A DNA stretch of 64,000 nucleotides from Toxotes chatareus (GCA_016801885.1 CM028889.1:26852001-26916000), one strand, 5' to 3'. Numbered from the stretch's first letter, positions 37,080 through 49,174 are shown. Notes: generated by a model not told the origin, from the sequence alone. A program made the numbers and translations.

Positions 37080-37929
37080 GAATGCAGAAAGCATCAATAC
37101 AGCACTTGTTGAACACAGTTTATTTGGTTATAATTAGTCTGTATGTGAACGTAGTTAATTGAAATACTGTGCCCAGCCAAAGACAAAACGCATGTTGAAA
37201 TGCTTACCTTTCATTGACTGCCAATTCACTGTTGTACATTGAACAGGTCAGGGAGAAATGCCTGTACAAGTACCAACAATATATAGAGTGTAGTAAATAA
37301 AGCACGACAACCCTCTCTAAAACCTACTAATGTCTGCTGAAGTAAGCAATAAGGCATTGAAAATGATGCATTTAAGAGAAAAAATATTACCATTTGAAAT
37401 GGACTCAGCTGTTGTCTGTTAATTAGATGTCCTTGAGAGATAGGGGTTGCCTTCAAAAGCAACAATAGATCTTTTCATCATGTTTCTATGGCTTTGCTAT
37501 TTAGGCCTTCCCTTCCAGACTGTTCAAGGCAACCACTAACCCATCTTTGGGCCGTGCATTTTTTTTGTCTTCATCATTTCATATCGTCGAGAGTCACTGT
37601 TATCCTTATCTAGATATTTCAATTACATGGCTTCTTTGCCACAAAGTAATTTATTGAATCACTGGTTTGCACAGTATTATTGGTCCACTGTGTATCAGTA
37701 ATGGTTTTGCAGACCAGAAAAGCCACCACTGTGTCTGTGTAGTGTGTGGTCCACCCATAGGAGCAGATGTAGCCTAACCACGGATTCTTTCTGTGCTTAT
37801 CAATCACGACTAACATGAATGTTAGAATGTTATATTGTAGGTTTATTTACCGTACATACCACTGCTTTGGCACTTAAACCAAAAAAACTACAGTAAAGAC
37901 AAAGAATTAACTGCTTTGTGAAGGTCTCT
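37080..37929. other. Non-coding stretch, nothing specific seen
   Basis: AT-rich DNA downstream of the E-box palindrome. Small minus-strand frames at 37226-37465 and 37619-37816 have no domain. Confidence 0.5.
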
Positions 37930-38423
37930 GGTTAAAGATGTTCTGAGGTTCTTTACTTAAGTTAAAGTAGAAATATTGCACTGTAAAATAAAAGCCCTGC
38001 ATTCAGAGTTTTACCCTCAGCTTTAGGTAAAAGTACAAATTATTATCAGCAAAATGTTTTTAAAGTATATTATCATATATTATATCACTGGATTTTTATT
38101 ATTGATGGGTTAAATTGTAGGAAGTATTTTAATGTATCTGGCCAAGTAGCTAATTTGAATTATTTTTTATACCACAGGTCAGTTTACTCTACAACAAAGC
38201 ATCATACTTTCTGAACTAATCTTAGGTTTTGTATGTGTGATTTGAATCTGCAAAGTAACTTTGCTGTCAGATAAATGTAGTGGAGTAAAAAGTACAGTAT
38301 ATTTCCCTCTAAAATGTAGAGGAGAAGAAGTTTGAAGTATCATAAAATAAAAATGCAGAAGTACACATACTTCATAGGTACAGTACTTGAGTTGTTTTAC
38401 TTTCTTGGACTAGATTCCACTGT
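37930..38423 (-). repeat. Dispersed repeat family B, longest copy
   Basis: Begins TTCTTTACTTAAGTTAAAGTAG. It contains GTAAAATAAAAGCCCTGCAT, AATCTGCAAAGTAACTTTGC, AAATGTAGTGGAGTAAAAAG and AAGTACACATACTTC, and ends GGTACAGTACTTGAG with ATTCCACTG. Compared with copies at 10380 and 32550 it is reverse-oriented. About 490 bp, no coding frame. Confidence 0.7.
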
Positions 38424-39279
38424 GGTGACAGATCCTTTGTTAAGTCTGTATTGCCAGTGTTAGAAAACAGACGGAGCTGTACTGTTTGTCAGACTGGATG
38501 ACGCATTACTTTGAAATTTTCTTTGATTAGTCACTGCTACATAAAGAAAGAGCTTGGAATGACATCATGTGTGAGTCACTGGACAAAAACCAACCTACTT
38601 TGATTAGAAAAAAAAATCCTGAATTAAAATTATGATGATGATGAAGTTACCAAGACCACCAGAGCAGCCAGACAAAATGTAACACCCAGTGAAATATATG
38701 CAGTGACCTCTTTATTTCTATAAACACAACCATGAATCTTGTAACTCCACAGCTGCAAATTTTTAAGTGGGAATGTAGGTAGGTGTGTGTGTCAAGAACC
38801 AACTTTCTAATGGCAGAGTGAGAGAGAGAGGAGACTTGACGCAGCAGTCTGGTGTGCATAAGAGGTTTCCCTTCCCTGAATCAGTAGTGCACAGAGCAGG
38901 TTAACAGTCCTGCGCCCAGGGAGATGAAAAAGCATAAATTAAAGCGCTCCCTCAAGGAGAAGAGGGGGTGCTGGGTTACCAAGGCATTATCAGCGCCGGG
39001 TGAGAGGCACACAGAGCTCAGTTTCATCCTCATGTTCTTTGTTAACACAAAGGGGGTCACCTCCATATGAAAGGAAATATAATAACACAGAGCCCCTGGC
39101 ACAATGGCGGACTGCTGACAAATTCTCACCTAATTCTGCCCTTATATTCACCATTCTAAACTTGGCCTCTTTCAGGGGGAAGCATCAAGGCTATGGTAAT
39201 ACAGTGCAAAAGAGGCTGTGTGGAATACAATATGTTTGCTGATGAAAAATATAGCTTGAAAATAAAACAAGCACGCACA
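38424..39279. other. Non-coding stretch, mostly repeat-free
   Basis: Starts AT-rich with an ATGATGATGATG run (38630-38643). From about 38880 it becomes a repeat-free, GC-richer sequence that leads into the candidate block at 39280. The frames around 38881-39242 have no domain. Confidence 0.45.
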
Positions 39280-40130
39280 TGCTCACTTGAGAAATGTTTT
39301 AATTATATACAAAAGAATGTGGCTAATAAAGGAGGGAATTAAGGCAAATGCTCTGAGCGATTGCGGGAATTTGGCCAAAAGGAAATGAGTTGCCTCACAA
39401 CCTCCCTCTCTCCCTCTCTGTCTCCCTCACTCTCTCTCCCCACCATTAAAAAGCCTGCAACTTCAAGCAGTTTTTTAATCAGCTAAAAAACATATGTGGC
39501 TTTGCAGCTAAGACAGCTTGCCCAGGCGCTGATAAATGCCTATCACTAATTTGCATACGGTAGAAGCTACCCTTTAATCAGAACCTCTAATCCCTGACGG
39601 TATTAATGATTTTTTTTCTCCTCGTATAGTATCATGTTTGCTAATTCCAAAGTGATCAGCTTCTTGTATGCGTCTCTTTTTTTGTGCTGGCATAATGGCC
39701 GAGTTGAGAACTTCTGTTATCCTACTTTGGCACATAATTAGGACTACAAAGGGGGACAAATCGCGCTGAATGGGACTCACAAAGAAGAGCTCCTTTTTTC
39801 AACCCCTTCTTTTCTGCTGAGCTCTCGTTAGCAGTTGTGTCACTTCACATATAGCCGCAGAAATGGGGAGAATTTGATGCCAAATCTTGAGTACACGACA
39901 GCGCTTAAGAGTTCTGCCCAGGCACAGAGAAAAATATCAAAATTTACCATGTAATTAAAATGTCTATCACCCCTCGGCTGGTTTAGAGGTTGCATTTTCT
40001 CCTTAAAGTGGCACTCTAGGCTATGAAACGTTCCTCTTAATTTCTTTGCTAAGCAACTTGCAGAGTACTTGTATTTGACCTTATTTTCTGTTTTCATAGA
40101 CATAAAAATCCACTCTCACTTTACAGAGCT
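39280..40130. promoter_or_regulatory. Candidate enhancer / conserved non-coding block
   Basis: About 850 bp with no recognised transposon wording. It is dense in AT-rich homeodomain-type cores such as TTTAATTATATAC, TTTAATCAG (twice), TAATTAGG and GTAATTAAAATG, separated by GC-richer words. One polypyrimidine run interrupts it at 39399-39444. Frames on both strands are short and domain-free. The texture is like vertebrate developmental enhancers near transcription-factor genes. This is inference; conservation with other fish would decide it. Confidence 0.4.
39399..39444 (+). repeat. Polypyrimidine (CCCTCTCT) tract
   Basis: About 46 bases that are almost entirely C and T (one G and one A interrupt), inside the candidate regulatory block. 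Confidence 0.85.
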
Positions 40131-40135
40131 AAAGC

Positions 40136-40150
40136 AAAAAAAAAAAAAAA
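40136..40150 (+). repeat. Poly(A) run
   Basis: Fifteen consecutive A residues at the end of the candidate block; no retroposon body recognised. Confidence 0.9.
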
Positions 40151-40499
40151 CAAAGTTTATGACATGTTGAACAAAACAAAAAATGTCATTAGGGTGATGC
40201 GGATCCTTCCAATAATAATAATCGCATAGGTGTAAAATAATTTCAAATTTTACTGAAAAAAAGAAAGAACTTTAAGTGGGTATGGCCTGTAGTTTTGGGT
40301 CATGATACTGTATGTGTAAGATGTGGATTAGAAATGAAAGGGAAAAAGAAACAGACTGTCAACTAGGTAATCACGACAGCTGATTTATACAATTCATTTG
40401 GGCCATTACTTTTCATTAAAGATCAAATGAAATGGGTACTTACTTACTAAGAGGCCTTTGGGGAGCTGAATTGCAGAGAAGAAAGAAGATTAAACTTTA
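40151..40499. other. Non-coding stretch, nothing specific seen
   Basis: AT-rich linker between two repeat-free blocks. Confidence 0.45.
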
Positions 40500-41330
40500 C
40501 ATTCAGCCCCAAATTTAATTCAGAAGTAATCAATCGCATAATGGGCCAGCAACTGTAGCCGGGGTGATTGAAATGAAATTACCATATTTTTAATCTTAAT
40601 TTTCCACACTGTTTATCTGACACTGTCAATATAAAATACAAACAGATAATGAAATAGCATTATATTGACACTACAATCATCTCTCGAGCAGCCCTCTGTG
40701 ATTAAACCGCTGGAATGTTTGATTACATTTTGTTGGCTGACATTACAAATGACACGGATGCTTCGCCGAGACTTGCTGCCGGCTGGAAAATGAGCCTATC
40801 CATCAAGGACTCCTGGCAGCTTCTCCCTTCCAGTCGATGGCTACTGCCAACGGTCTGGGCACCCTTCTGTCAAGCCGTTTAGCACCCTAGAAGAGGGAGG
40901 GGAGGGGAGAGTGGGGAGCTGTTAGGGGGTGGAAGGAGGTTGAAAAAGATGGGGGGGACAAGGGGGTGAGACGAGTGATTCACGGCTCCCTTGCTCTGCT
41001 AATGATACAAAAGCAAAGGAGTCACGGAGTGGGAGAGAGAAAAATGTCCCAGGCAACATATCGCCCATGCAGGTGTCTCTTGGCGTACCATAAAGGGACC
41101 ATAAAGCCCTCACAATGCAAGGCCCACAGTCTGCAAATCAACAGCTCAGCCGCTGCCCTGGATTAGGACTGCACTGCAGCCATCAAGCCCTGTCCACTGC
41201 TACACTTAATGCCATGAATAGCCTAATTACTTTTTAAGGGGCTCATCAATTATTGGTTTGCTCTTTGGAAATTTGGAGAGAACTTCAATAGCAACAGGGA
41301 CAGTGTGAATTCTTTAGAATACATGTGCTA
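40500..41330. promoter_or_regulatory. Candidate enhancer / conserved non-coding block
   Basis: Repeat-free. The first part (40500-40790) has many AT cores, including TTTAATCTTAATTTTCC and TGTGATTAAACC. The middle is a purine-rich GGAGGGGAGGGGAGAG patch (40892-40913). The last part (41040-41330) mixes GC words with CCTAATTAC and TCAATTATTGG. No domain appears in the frames at 40922-41166. Function is inferred from texture only. Confidence 0.4.
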
Positions 41331-41842
41331 ATGGGTTTTAATTCTTAATTAGTTTATTTAACAACTTTTTACACTCAAGTTGAAAGTGACCTGCTGCTCT
41401 TTTAGGAAGTGATTCCACCGACTGATTCGCTGACTTGCTGCCTGTGAATAACTGTTTTTACATTCAGCATTTTATTGAATTTACATTTGAAGCTGTCTCC
41501 TAATCACTGGGAGTTTGTTACATGTTTGATTAAGTGGAGGTGTAAGCTAAGGCACTGCTCTCTGCCACATTTATTACAGGTTTAAACACGGGACTGAACA
41601 TGACAGTATTCTCAAGTGAATGTCAGGAAAAATGAGCAGAACAACATTATCAGAGCAACAATTCACCATATTGGATTAAAGACCAGAATATGAATGCAAT
41701 CATGCGTGCAGCACATGGCCCGGCACTAAACAATATTTAACTCATGCATGTATTTTGACAGTTGCCACAAAAATGCTGCACAGATTAATTGAATGCATCA
41801 TTAGCTGAGAAGACAGATTTACTTTGAGTTTCACTTTATATG
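41331..41842. other. Non-coding stretch, nothing specific seen
   Basis: AT-rich DNA including TTCTTAATTAGTTTATTTAAC near 41341. Could be an extension of the candidate block. Confidence 0.4.
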
Positions 41843-41900
41843 AATTTATTAATTTATTTATCAGGGACCACACACATTAAATATCATCAGTATGGTGTGA
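41843..41900 (+). repeat. Short dispersed-repeat fragment
   Basis: TTTATTAATTTATTTATCAG followed by GGACCACACACATTAAAT. It is close to a phrase (ATTTATTTAAACAGGGACAATGCACATTAA) that I recall as common in fish repeats. Too short to classify. Confidence 0.35.
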
Positions 41901-44900
41901 AAGTGTCCGATTCAGGCAGAAAGCTGGGTTTCATCAGCAGGCTGGTGAGATTACACTGTAGATGTACAGTAGAAGGAAGCAGACAAAACAACATCTAGGA
42001 ATTTGTCATTTACAGCACAAATGCAGCTTATGAACACTCGTGATGGTCCACTCCACACCCCACAGATTCTCAGTGTTGACCTGCAGCTAATTTTAGCAGA
42101 TGAGTAAAGTTTCTGCAGCTTTTTCACACCTGCACAGACACGCTGTGCGAGCATCACTCATCTATACGGCCACTTGTTGAGGTGACGGAGCATTTTCACC
42201 GGCACTGAAGTGGCGACGTTGGGTAGAGTTCTTAACTCTGCAAGGGTAAATATAAGTGTAGTGTAAACCTTTGAAATGTCTCTTGCGAGATTCCTTTGCA
42301 TTTATGTGAGCCCCTACAGTGTAGTTAGAGACGCTGGGTCGACACTGAAGCCACTGGTCCTTTTCTCTTCTAAGTTATTGTCATTTTACTGTGACAAAGT
42401 TAGAAGAAGACAGTAAATACTGAAGGCGAAGCAGTGGCTGTGCAGCTGTGGCGGCTGATGGATGGAGGAGCTGCTTGACAGAGGGGTATGTTACCATAGC
42501 TGCACTCTTCTTTTCAAAAGAACGGACCTTGAGCATTGAATGAGACTCATACCAGACTATGGGAGTCTGTCACTGCTACTACTGCTACCACTGCTACTGC
42601 TACTGCCACTGCCACTATCACTGCTGCTGAGAGTGAAATGTGAGGTCAGCGCTGTTTGAAATAATGTCATAAAACACTTCAAAATGAAGGAAAGGATTTA
42701 TTGAAAATAAAATATATTCATGTATTTAGAATATAAAAGTTGTTTTCCAGGGTTGAAAACATTTGTTTTATTGAAACAGACTTAATTCTGCAGTACTTGG
42801 TGTAATTCCCAACGCAATACCCAAGTAAAATAATTGAAAATAAAATATTTTATCTCTTATAAAATTAATCGGACCCTGCCTGTCCAAATACTTCAGATAA
42901 TGAAATCAGATTGAAATGAAAAAAACAATAATTCATCTTCATCTTCAATTTCGGTAGCTCTAAAATCAGAAAGTGTTGAGACTGTTGTATTGGCCAACAT
43001 GAAATTATATTAATCAGGATTACATGAGTTAATCAAAACTACTGCAGAAACACTGAATGAAACTAAATCCTGCACTGACAGACAAACCAACAAACCTGCA
43101 GTGTCAGACTGACAATGAAGACTAATTGCATTAGTCATCATGATGTTCCCTTGTTTCCTAAAGAATAGGCCACAGTGGTGCTGTGTTGGAAGCAGAGCAT
43201 TGTAGTATTTGTGGAATCAGTAGTGTCAGCAGTCCTGAAGGTCACGCTGATAAGACCTAGGATTTCCACCTCAGAATTGCATTGTGCTCCGACCTTGAGG
43301 CCCCCTGAAGTCGATCAAACCGGCAGAACGGCCGCTCCTCCACAGGACAGCCAAGTTCAGAGAGATGTGGAATAACTGAGGATCAGTGCTTAGCCTGGGA
43401 CCCGGTGAGGCCGAGCCGACCAGCAACACGCTGGAATTATTCGAGTCAAAACCCAGAAACTCAGACTCATGTTACTTTGTACAAAGCCTTTGATCTGATA
43501 TCTCGTTATCCCAAATTCATCCTTTATTTTTATGAAAATGAACCAAAGATTCATGGCCTTGCTTTGGTAACAGTTTACTTTGACTCCATCCATGTGTCAA
43601 CAATTAATAGATCCTTCATAACACAGGATCTCTTCATTTGTTTGTTCATATATATAATCATTAACTGTTGTGCAATGAATACAACAGTTACAGACACTTC
43701 ATGGAACTTATAATTTTTGATAAATAATTTATTTAATAAACACTTAAAATGACTTTATAGCTGCTTACTACTATCGCAGTGTGTTATAAACCATTAATTG
43801 TTTACAGCTGTCAGCAACGGCTCAGCTCAAATAATCTTATTTATATATAATATATTCATTTTTATGAAGAACTTTTCAGTCAAAAAGTCATCATCAAGCA
43901 GGTCCATGTTTTTCACAGGAACTGCTCAATCACGCATCAGTTCTGCTTGTTGTTGATCTATAAATATGAGCGGTTTGTTGCCTTCACTTCCTACAATATG
44001 ACATCTGTTCTCCGTTATTAATAATCTTTGCTTCACATTAGAAGAACCCTCTTTTCTTTCACACCTCACTGAACAAAGTAGAGCGGCTCTCACAGCAATT
44101 CAGGAAAGATGAGCAGAACTCTCAATACCAGGAGTACAAATAGATGACAGCTAATCAGGGGTTTGAAATACGTAATATAATGTAAAATATATACAGTGAA
44201 CTTACAGAAGTGTAATTCAGTATGAGCTGCCTAAGTGTTCATTAACAGGAAAAATTACTTCCCTAATCCAGAGTTAGTTTAATCAAATACTGTTTGGCTC
44301 ACAGATATAGGATGTTGGAGCTTCCCCTACTACATTCAAAATGTTGTAGTGGCTAGTAATGGTCATGTGAAGTAACAGACGTCTGCGTTTTAGAAAAGTG
44401 AATTAACTAATTCCATTTTTACATTTTCAGCAGTTCAGTGTATAGAATTCCAGCTGTCCTTGGGAAGACGGAGTATCTGAAGCAGCGTGTTACTGTGCGT
44501 TGTCCAGGGGAGGCCTCAGTCACTGGCTCACATATCAGACCCTGATGCACCACAAAGTAAAAGATGTGAAGATTCACTTGGAGTAGGAGAGAGGCAATAT
44601 TGGCTTGGAGGAAACTGAGCATGGAGCTATGACTGTTATACCGGGAGGGAAAGGGACGTTTTGATTGTGAGATTATGGGCACAAAGAGCACTTCATATAC
44701 GGCATCTTTAAAGATGGAATCAGAAATGTCAAGAAAAAACAACAGAACTGCAGGAGCTCCAAATATATCAGGACGGCGCTTTGTGAAAAAATGCCTTGTA
44801 TTGGCACATTCAACAACATCACATGCAGTGGTATGTGTGCGGTGTCGTGCTTCCTTTGGGATGAGGGGAAAACCAAATACAACAAAACAATATGTGACTG

Positions 44901-46440
44901 ACAGACCTTAAGGTTGAGGAACAGTTACGGTTTGGTTAGAATCAGTGGTCAGAATAATTGCTTAGAATAAGTACTTCTTCAAGGTTAGAGCACCTTTGTC
45001 CTATGGTTTTAGTTATAAACACATGTACAGTTGCACAACAGTCACTGGTAAATGGGACAGCTTTGACTTTACTGGTTTCATACGGGAATCGAACAGTGGT
45101 TTCCTGTGTCTACGTCTTGTGTCCTGTCCATCCAGCCCGACCTCCCCCTGATGTGGACTTTGTTGTTATATATGCTACGTCACCTGACTTCCTCCTCTGC
45201 TCCCGTCATAATTAGAGCTACCTGGGTATTTGTCCTTGAAGATTATTTATTAGCCATTAGCCAATGATTTTACTTTTTCCTTCTGTCACCAATCAGATGC
45301 TTTGTGTAACTGTGGTTCACACTTTCCCTGTATCTGAAAAGGATCCTTGATCTGTCATCCAAAAGTGACATACATTAATGGCTATCAGGCAACGCCAACA
45401 AAATATATAACACATGACATGACACCACAGAGGAAGGCCAAATTGTTACTCTGTGGGTGTACTCACTGTAAAGCCTCAACAACATAAAACGCTGCATTTT
45501 TTTCAATCCTCTTGTAAAGCTCATCCTCTGCAAGCTCTTCACACTCTGAAACCTTGTCTGGCTTTTGTAACCTGTTGACGCCACGCTGCTTTTATCCTCT
45601 CCAACCTTTAAAATACCTTAAAATTATGTAATTTGATAATCATTTGGACCTTGTTGACTCCCTGAAACCTCTTCCTCTGCATCCTCTTGATGATGTGCAA
45701 CATTTCGTGCTCTGTCTCTTTCTCCCGTAAAACTGCTTCACTCTCTGAAAGATCTTTAACCTTTGGAAATTCCTGTTGTTCTGAGACCTCTGCATACCCT
45801 GGATGTCCAACCTCGCCAAAGCCTATCCATCTTCTGGCAGTTTTTTCAGCTCTCCTTAATTTTTATATCATATACAATGAAAGTACGGCTGCTTGAACAG
45901 TAATTTGCTAAGTGCTTTATATGCACGTCAGCCTGCTGCATCACTGAATGCCCCACATCAACAAACATACCTGAGAGTGAAGAGTGTGAAGAATGTAAAG
46001 AATAAATAAACAGCAATGGTGCTCAATCACTTGTCTGTTTGATCCAGCTGACAGCAGAAGTTTCATCTGTACTGAAAAATACAAAAGTGAAATTTGAAAA
46101 CTCATTGAAGAAGCAGTAGAGAACCATGTGAAACAAAAATCTGTTACTGTTTTTTGGCATCACACACTTTGGTTGAGTTGAAATCTGACAAGCAAGGTTT
46201 TATTCAGTGGTTACATCAATGAGAATGTTTTTATTTTACTTTTTATTTTCATGAAATGTTAACAGTTTGAAAGAAAACCTTTCGAGCAATGTCTCCATAT
46301 CACACCCCCCTGAATCCTGCCTGTGTGTTTCTTTTAAACAGATTCGCTTCATCTCAAGGACCAAATGTTTTGTCAGAAGCTTGTGAATAGTCATTGCCTA
46401 CTATTCACCATAACTATTCAAACCATGCATCTGGGAGGAA
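41901..46440. other. Non-coding stretch with one trinucleotide tract
   Basis: Mixed AT-rich DNA. Nothing recognised except the CTGCTA-type tract at 42571. The 107-codon minus frame at 44419-44742 and the 102-codon plus frame at 43405-43713 have no identifiable domain. Confidence 0.45.
42571..42631 (+). repeat. CACTGCTAC-type imperfect trinucleotide tract
   Basis: CTGCTACTACTGCTACCACT and similar triplets (CTG, CTA, CCA) with a three-base period for about 60 bases. It reads as a Thr/Ala/Leu-rich peptide but has no gene context. Confidence 0.8.
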
Positions 46441-46444
46441 CTGA

Positions 46445-46481
46445 ACAAATAATATAATATATTACAAATAATATAATATAT
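46445..46481 (+). repeat. 18-bp tandem direct repeat
   Basis: ACAAATAATATAATATAT occurs at 46445-46462 and again exactly at 46464-46481. Confidence 0.9.
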
Positions 46482-46548
46482 AAGGTGACACTGATCATCC
46501 TTCTGTCTTGGATGTTGTGATGCAAAGTTTTGCTCTTTATTTTTTAAT

Positions 46549-46790
46549 CGTCACCATGAGGTTGACATTTATCATCAGTTTTGATTTGTCCAATATTAAT
46601 GACATTAATGCCAGTTGGAACCAGGTAGCATCCTAACACGCTGAACTCACTTGGTGAACAGTGTAATGTTTACCTGGCAAACATTAGCATGTTGGTTCTG
46701 TTATTGTAAAGTATGCTGACATTTCCACTGAGCACAAAGAGCCATTGTGTCCACATACAGCCTCACGGAGCTCCTAGCATGGCTGTAGAG
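46549..46790 (+). repeat. Dispersed repeat family A, copy 5
   Basis: TCACCATGAGGTTGACATTT followed by ATCATCAGTTTTGATTTG, then AACATTAGCATGTTGG and finally CTAGCATGGCTGTAGAG. This last phrase is what I recall as the usual 3' end of the family. It is the only copy in the right half of the window. Confidence 0.65.
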
Positions 46791-46989
46791 TTTTTGTTAT
46801 TTATTGCTCAGCGTGGACAGAAAGTCGTATCTGAACTGCAGCCATTCTGTCAGAATTTCACTGATGGATGGAAAAAAAACATCCGACAGTCCCAGTGACA
46901 AGCTAGCTGAGGGACAGCGGTCACTTAGGAACCACGCCACCTGTTGGAGGACAATGAGTCTTTCACATAAAGTGAGACAGACATCCCCT
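46791..46989. other. Short non-coding stretch
   Basis: Contains ACGCCACCTGTTGG (46934-46947), a weaker reverse-strand CTCF-like string with 12 of 14 matches. Otherwise nothing recognised. Confidence 0.4.
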
Positions 46990-47470
46990 TACTCCCCCCT
47001 CATTTTGTCAAGGCGTAACCTTTTCCCCCTTCAAAATGCAGCAACTCTTTCCAATTGAGTTGTTGTTGCTGCCATTGCTATTGGCTTTCAGGCATAGGGT
47101 TATCAAAGAGTGAAGGAGAAATTGCCTTGGCTCTGCCGTAGCCCTGATTGCACTATCAGAGCCGTCAGGGAGGCTCTTTATAAAGGGAGGGCACGAGGGA
47201 GAGCGAGGTGGCGGCTGGCGTTGCCCCCCTGATAAATCAGCGTGTGCTGGCAGCCACTGCTTAGTGCAGCCAGGCAGCACCAGAGTGCCGCAGTTCAGGG
47301 TCGGTACTTGGCAAGCCCCCTTCTCAAACAGGGCTGTCTGCACCCGACCGCAGACCTCGCTGCTCCCCAGGCTGATTCTCCGCCGCTGCCCTTGTCAAGG
47401 TTTGTTTGTTTATCCCTGATCCCCCTCTACCCTCGCCATACCATATTGTTTCCCGCCATGCCAAATTATT
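46990..47470. promoter_or_regulatory. Candidate regulatory block, GC-rich
   Basis: A GC-rich island (mainly 47100-47420) inside AT-rich flanks, free of recognised repeats. It carries many CTGCC, GCAGCC and CAGGCAGC words. The 111-codon minus frame (47008-47343) and 100-codon plus frame (47242-47544) overlap each other and neither shows a domain. I therefore read it as non-coding. It might be an enhancer or an unrecognised exon or promoter; a transcript search would decide. Confidence 0.3.
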
Positions 47471-47879
47471 CTCTCCCTTTTCTAACTTATTCTGCATATT
47501 TCCCAACTTCATTTATTAAATTAGAAAACTGTGCTGCTTTTTGAATTTGAAACATGCTTCCATTTTTGTTGATAATTCATTGTTTTCTTTATTTTTTGGT
47601 TCATGCAGCAGTTTATAGAAACAGACACAGACACCTCAAAAAAGTAGTTCATGTCTTTTGTTTCTGGACTTTCTTGATTGTGTTGGGGTTTTAGTGGGAT
47701 TCTCGTAGAGAAAAGGAGGGTTTCATGCAATAACATCAACTGCTTTGTCTGCGTGTTTTGGGAGAAACAGTGGATGTTAATTATAAAGATGTTCAGAAAC
47801 GTTTCTACAGATCACACATTTTGGGTCAAGAGGGTTAAATATTTCTTTTAAAGTACACATTTAGATGCTGTTATAACCT
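47471..47879. other. Non-coding stretch, nothing specific seen
   Basis: AT-rich linker between two candidate blocks. Confidence 0.45.
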
Positions 47880-48660
47880 TAAATCCCTCAAAAAATCCAA
47901 CCATCTGGGGAGGAAATTATGCCACCATTAACATTTCTCATAAATTTGTAGTCTTCATCTCCAATTGGATGCTGGAGTTTATTACCCCCAATAAAAATCT
48001 TGATTTGTTGTGCTCTCAAGTGTTTGCTTGATAAGGTTGGAGCACAGTCATCACTTCCAGTGAACCGACAAAACTACACCCTCCTCCCGCTTGTCTTCCA
48101 TATCCATTTCTATACCATCTTCCAACGAAACCATGATTCTGATCATTTAAACCCATGAAATCGAATGAAAATTGAAGGATCGCAGCACTTGGGGAGAGGA
48201 ATGGGGGAAATGATTTAATTAATGTGGCCTCCTCCACTCCAGGTGCGGTGGGTTAATGCAGATGCTCTTTGCTGCAGCTTTGAGATTGCCATAACTGTTC
48301 AATTACACATACTTAAAAAGGCACGGGTGAGGCCACACATTGCCCCTCGTTCAGTCGGAGTCCTGATTAATTTCAGAATCATCCTGTCATTTGCTTCACC
48401 CTTCTAATTTCTCCTGCCTCTAGAAATCAGTTAGGACCTCCTCAACTTTTCTAATTAGATGGACATGAATATAGTGGTACATATCATTAACAGTGTATTG
48501 ATGTACATGAAGCACTGGGACTGTGACGGCTCCTGGGGACGGACTGATCTGCAGCATTTTGAATATCAGGAGGCCGTGCTCTTTAACTTGTGTCAAATTA
48601 AAGCCTGTAAAAATATGCATTGGATCCTCGGAGTTGATCACTGATGCTGCCTTCATGTGA
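47880..48660. promoter_or_regulatory. Candidate enhancer / conserved non-coding block
   Basis: Nearly 800 bp without recognised repeats. Strong homeodomain-type core TGATTTAATTAATG at 48211-48224 (TTTAATTAA at 48214-48222). Others are CTGATTAATTTCAG near 48362, TTCTAATTAGATGG near 48449 and CCAATTGGATG near 47971. Frames are short and domain-free. Developmental-enhancer character is inference. Confidence 0.38.
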
Positions 48661-48719
48661 TTTCATCTCATTTTGGTCATTTCATTCGAGCTGCTTGTGC
48701 ATGTTTAAACATTTGAGTG

Positions 48720-48721
<2 letters not shown>

Positions 48722-48759
<38 letters not shown>
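48722..48759 (+). repeat. (GT)19 microsatellite
   Basis: Uninterrupted GT dinucleotides over 38 bases. Confidence 0.97.
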
Positions 48760-48760
<1 letters not shown>

Positions 48761-48764
<4 letters not shown>

Positions 48765-49174
48765 CTCTTCCGGGAGGTTTGAACATGGATTGAGCTTAAA
48801 GTGAAACTGGAATTCTCTTCACTTCCTGTGTAAGGAAACCGTGGTGATGCTGCAGCTTTTGTGCTGCATTTTTCATTTTTCAGCAGAGGTTGAAACAGTT
48901 TTTTGGACACGTTGTCCAAATGTCCAAAGCCTCTGGGTGGGCTGTGACGTTAGCAGTGGTCGGCCTAGCTTGCAAGCATTAGCTGTTTCCCACTTGATGG
49001 TTGGAACTACTTTTACCACTACCTCCTACTTGCACGAGTATTTATGCACATGCTAACTTCGGCCTCCTTACCTTACCTTATCTATTTTTATCTTATTTAA
49101 TTGTTAGTTGTTAAATTTCACAATGTTTATATATCTGCTCTGTTTATTGTATTTCTCTAATGTTTATATTTATA
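48761..49174. other. Non-coding stretch, nothing specific seen
   Basis: Mixed sequence; becomes T-rich toward the LINE-like tail. CCTTACCTTACCTTATC (49067-49083) is a short pentameric repeat. Confidence 0.45.

Noticed and set aside
42571..42631. Trinucleotide tract as a coding repeat
   Set aside because: Three-base periodicity is from the repeat itself; there is no long frame or exon around it.
44419..44742. 107-codon minus-strand frame with exon-like look
   Set aside because: No recognisable protein family, and it is overlapped by an open frame on the opposite strand. Without transcript or homology support I did not call it.
47008..47544. Overlapping 111-codon minus and 100-codon plus frames in the GC-rich island
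   Set aside because: Open frames on both strands are expected in GC-rich DNA and neither resembles a known protein. The island is kept as a possible regulatory block instead.
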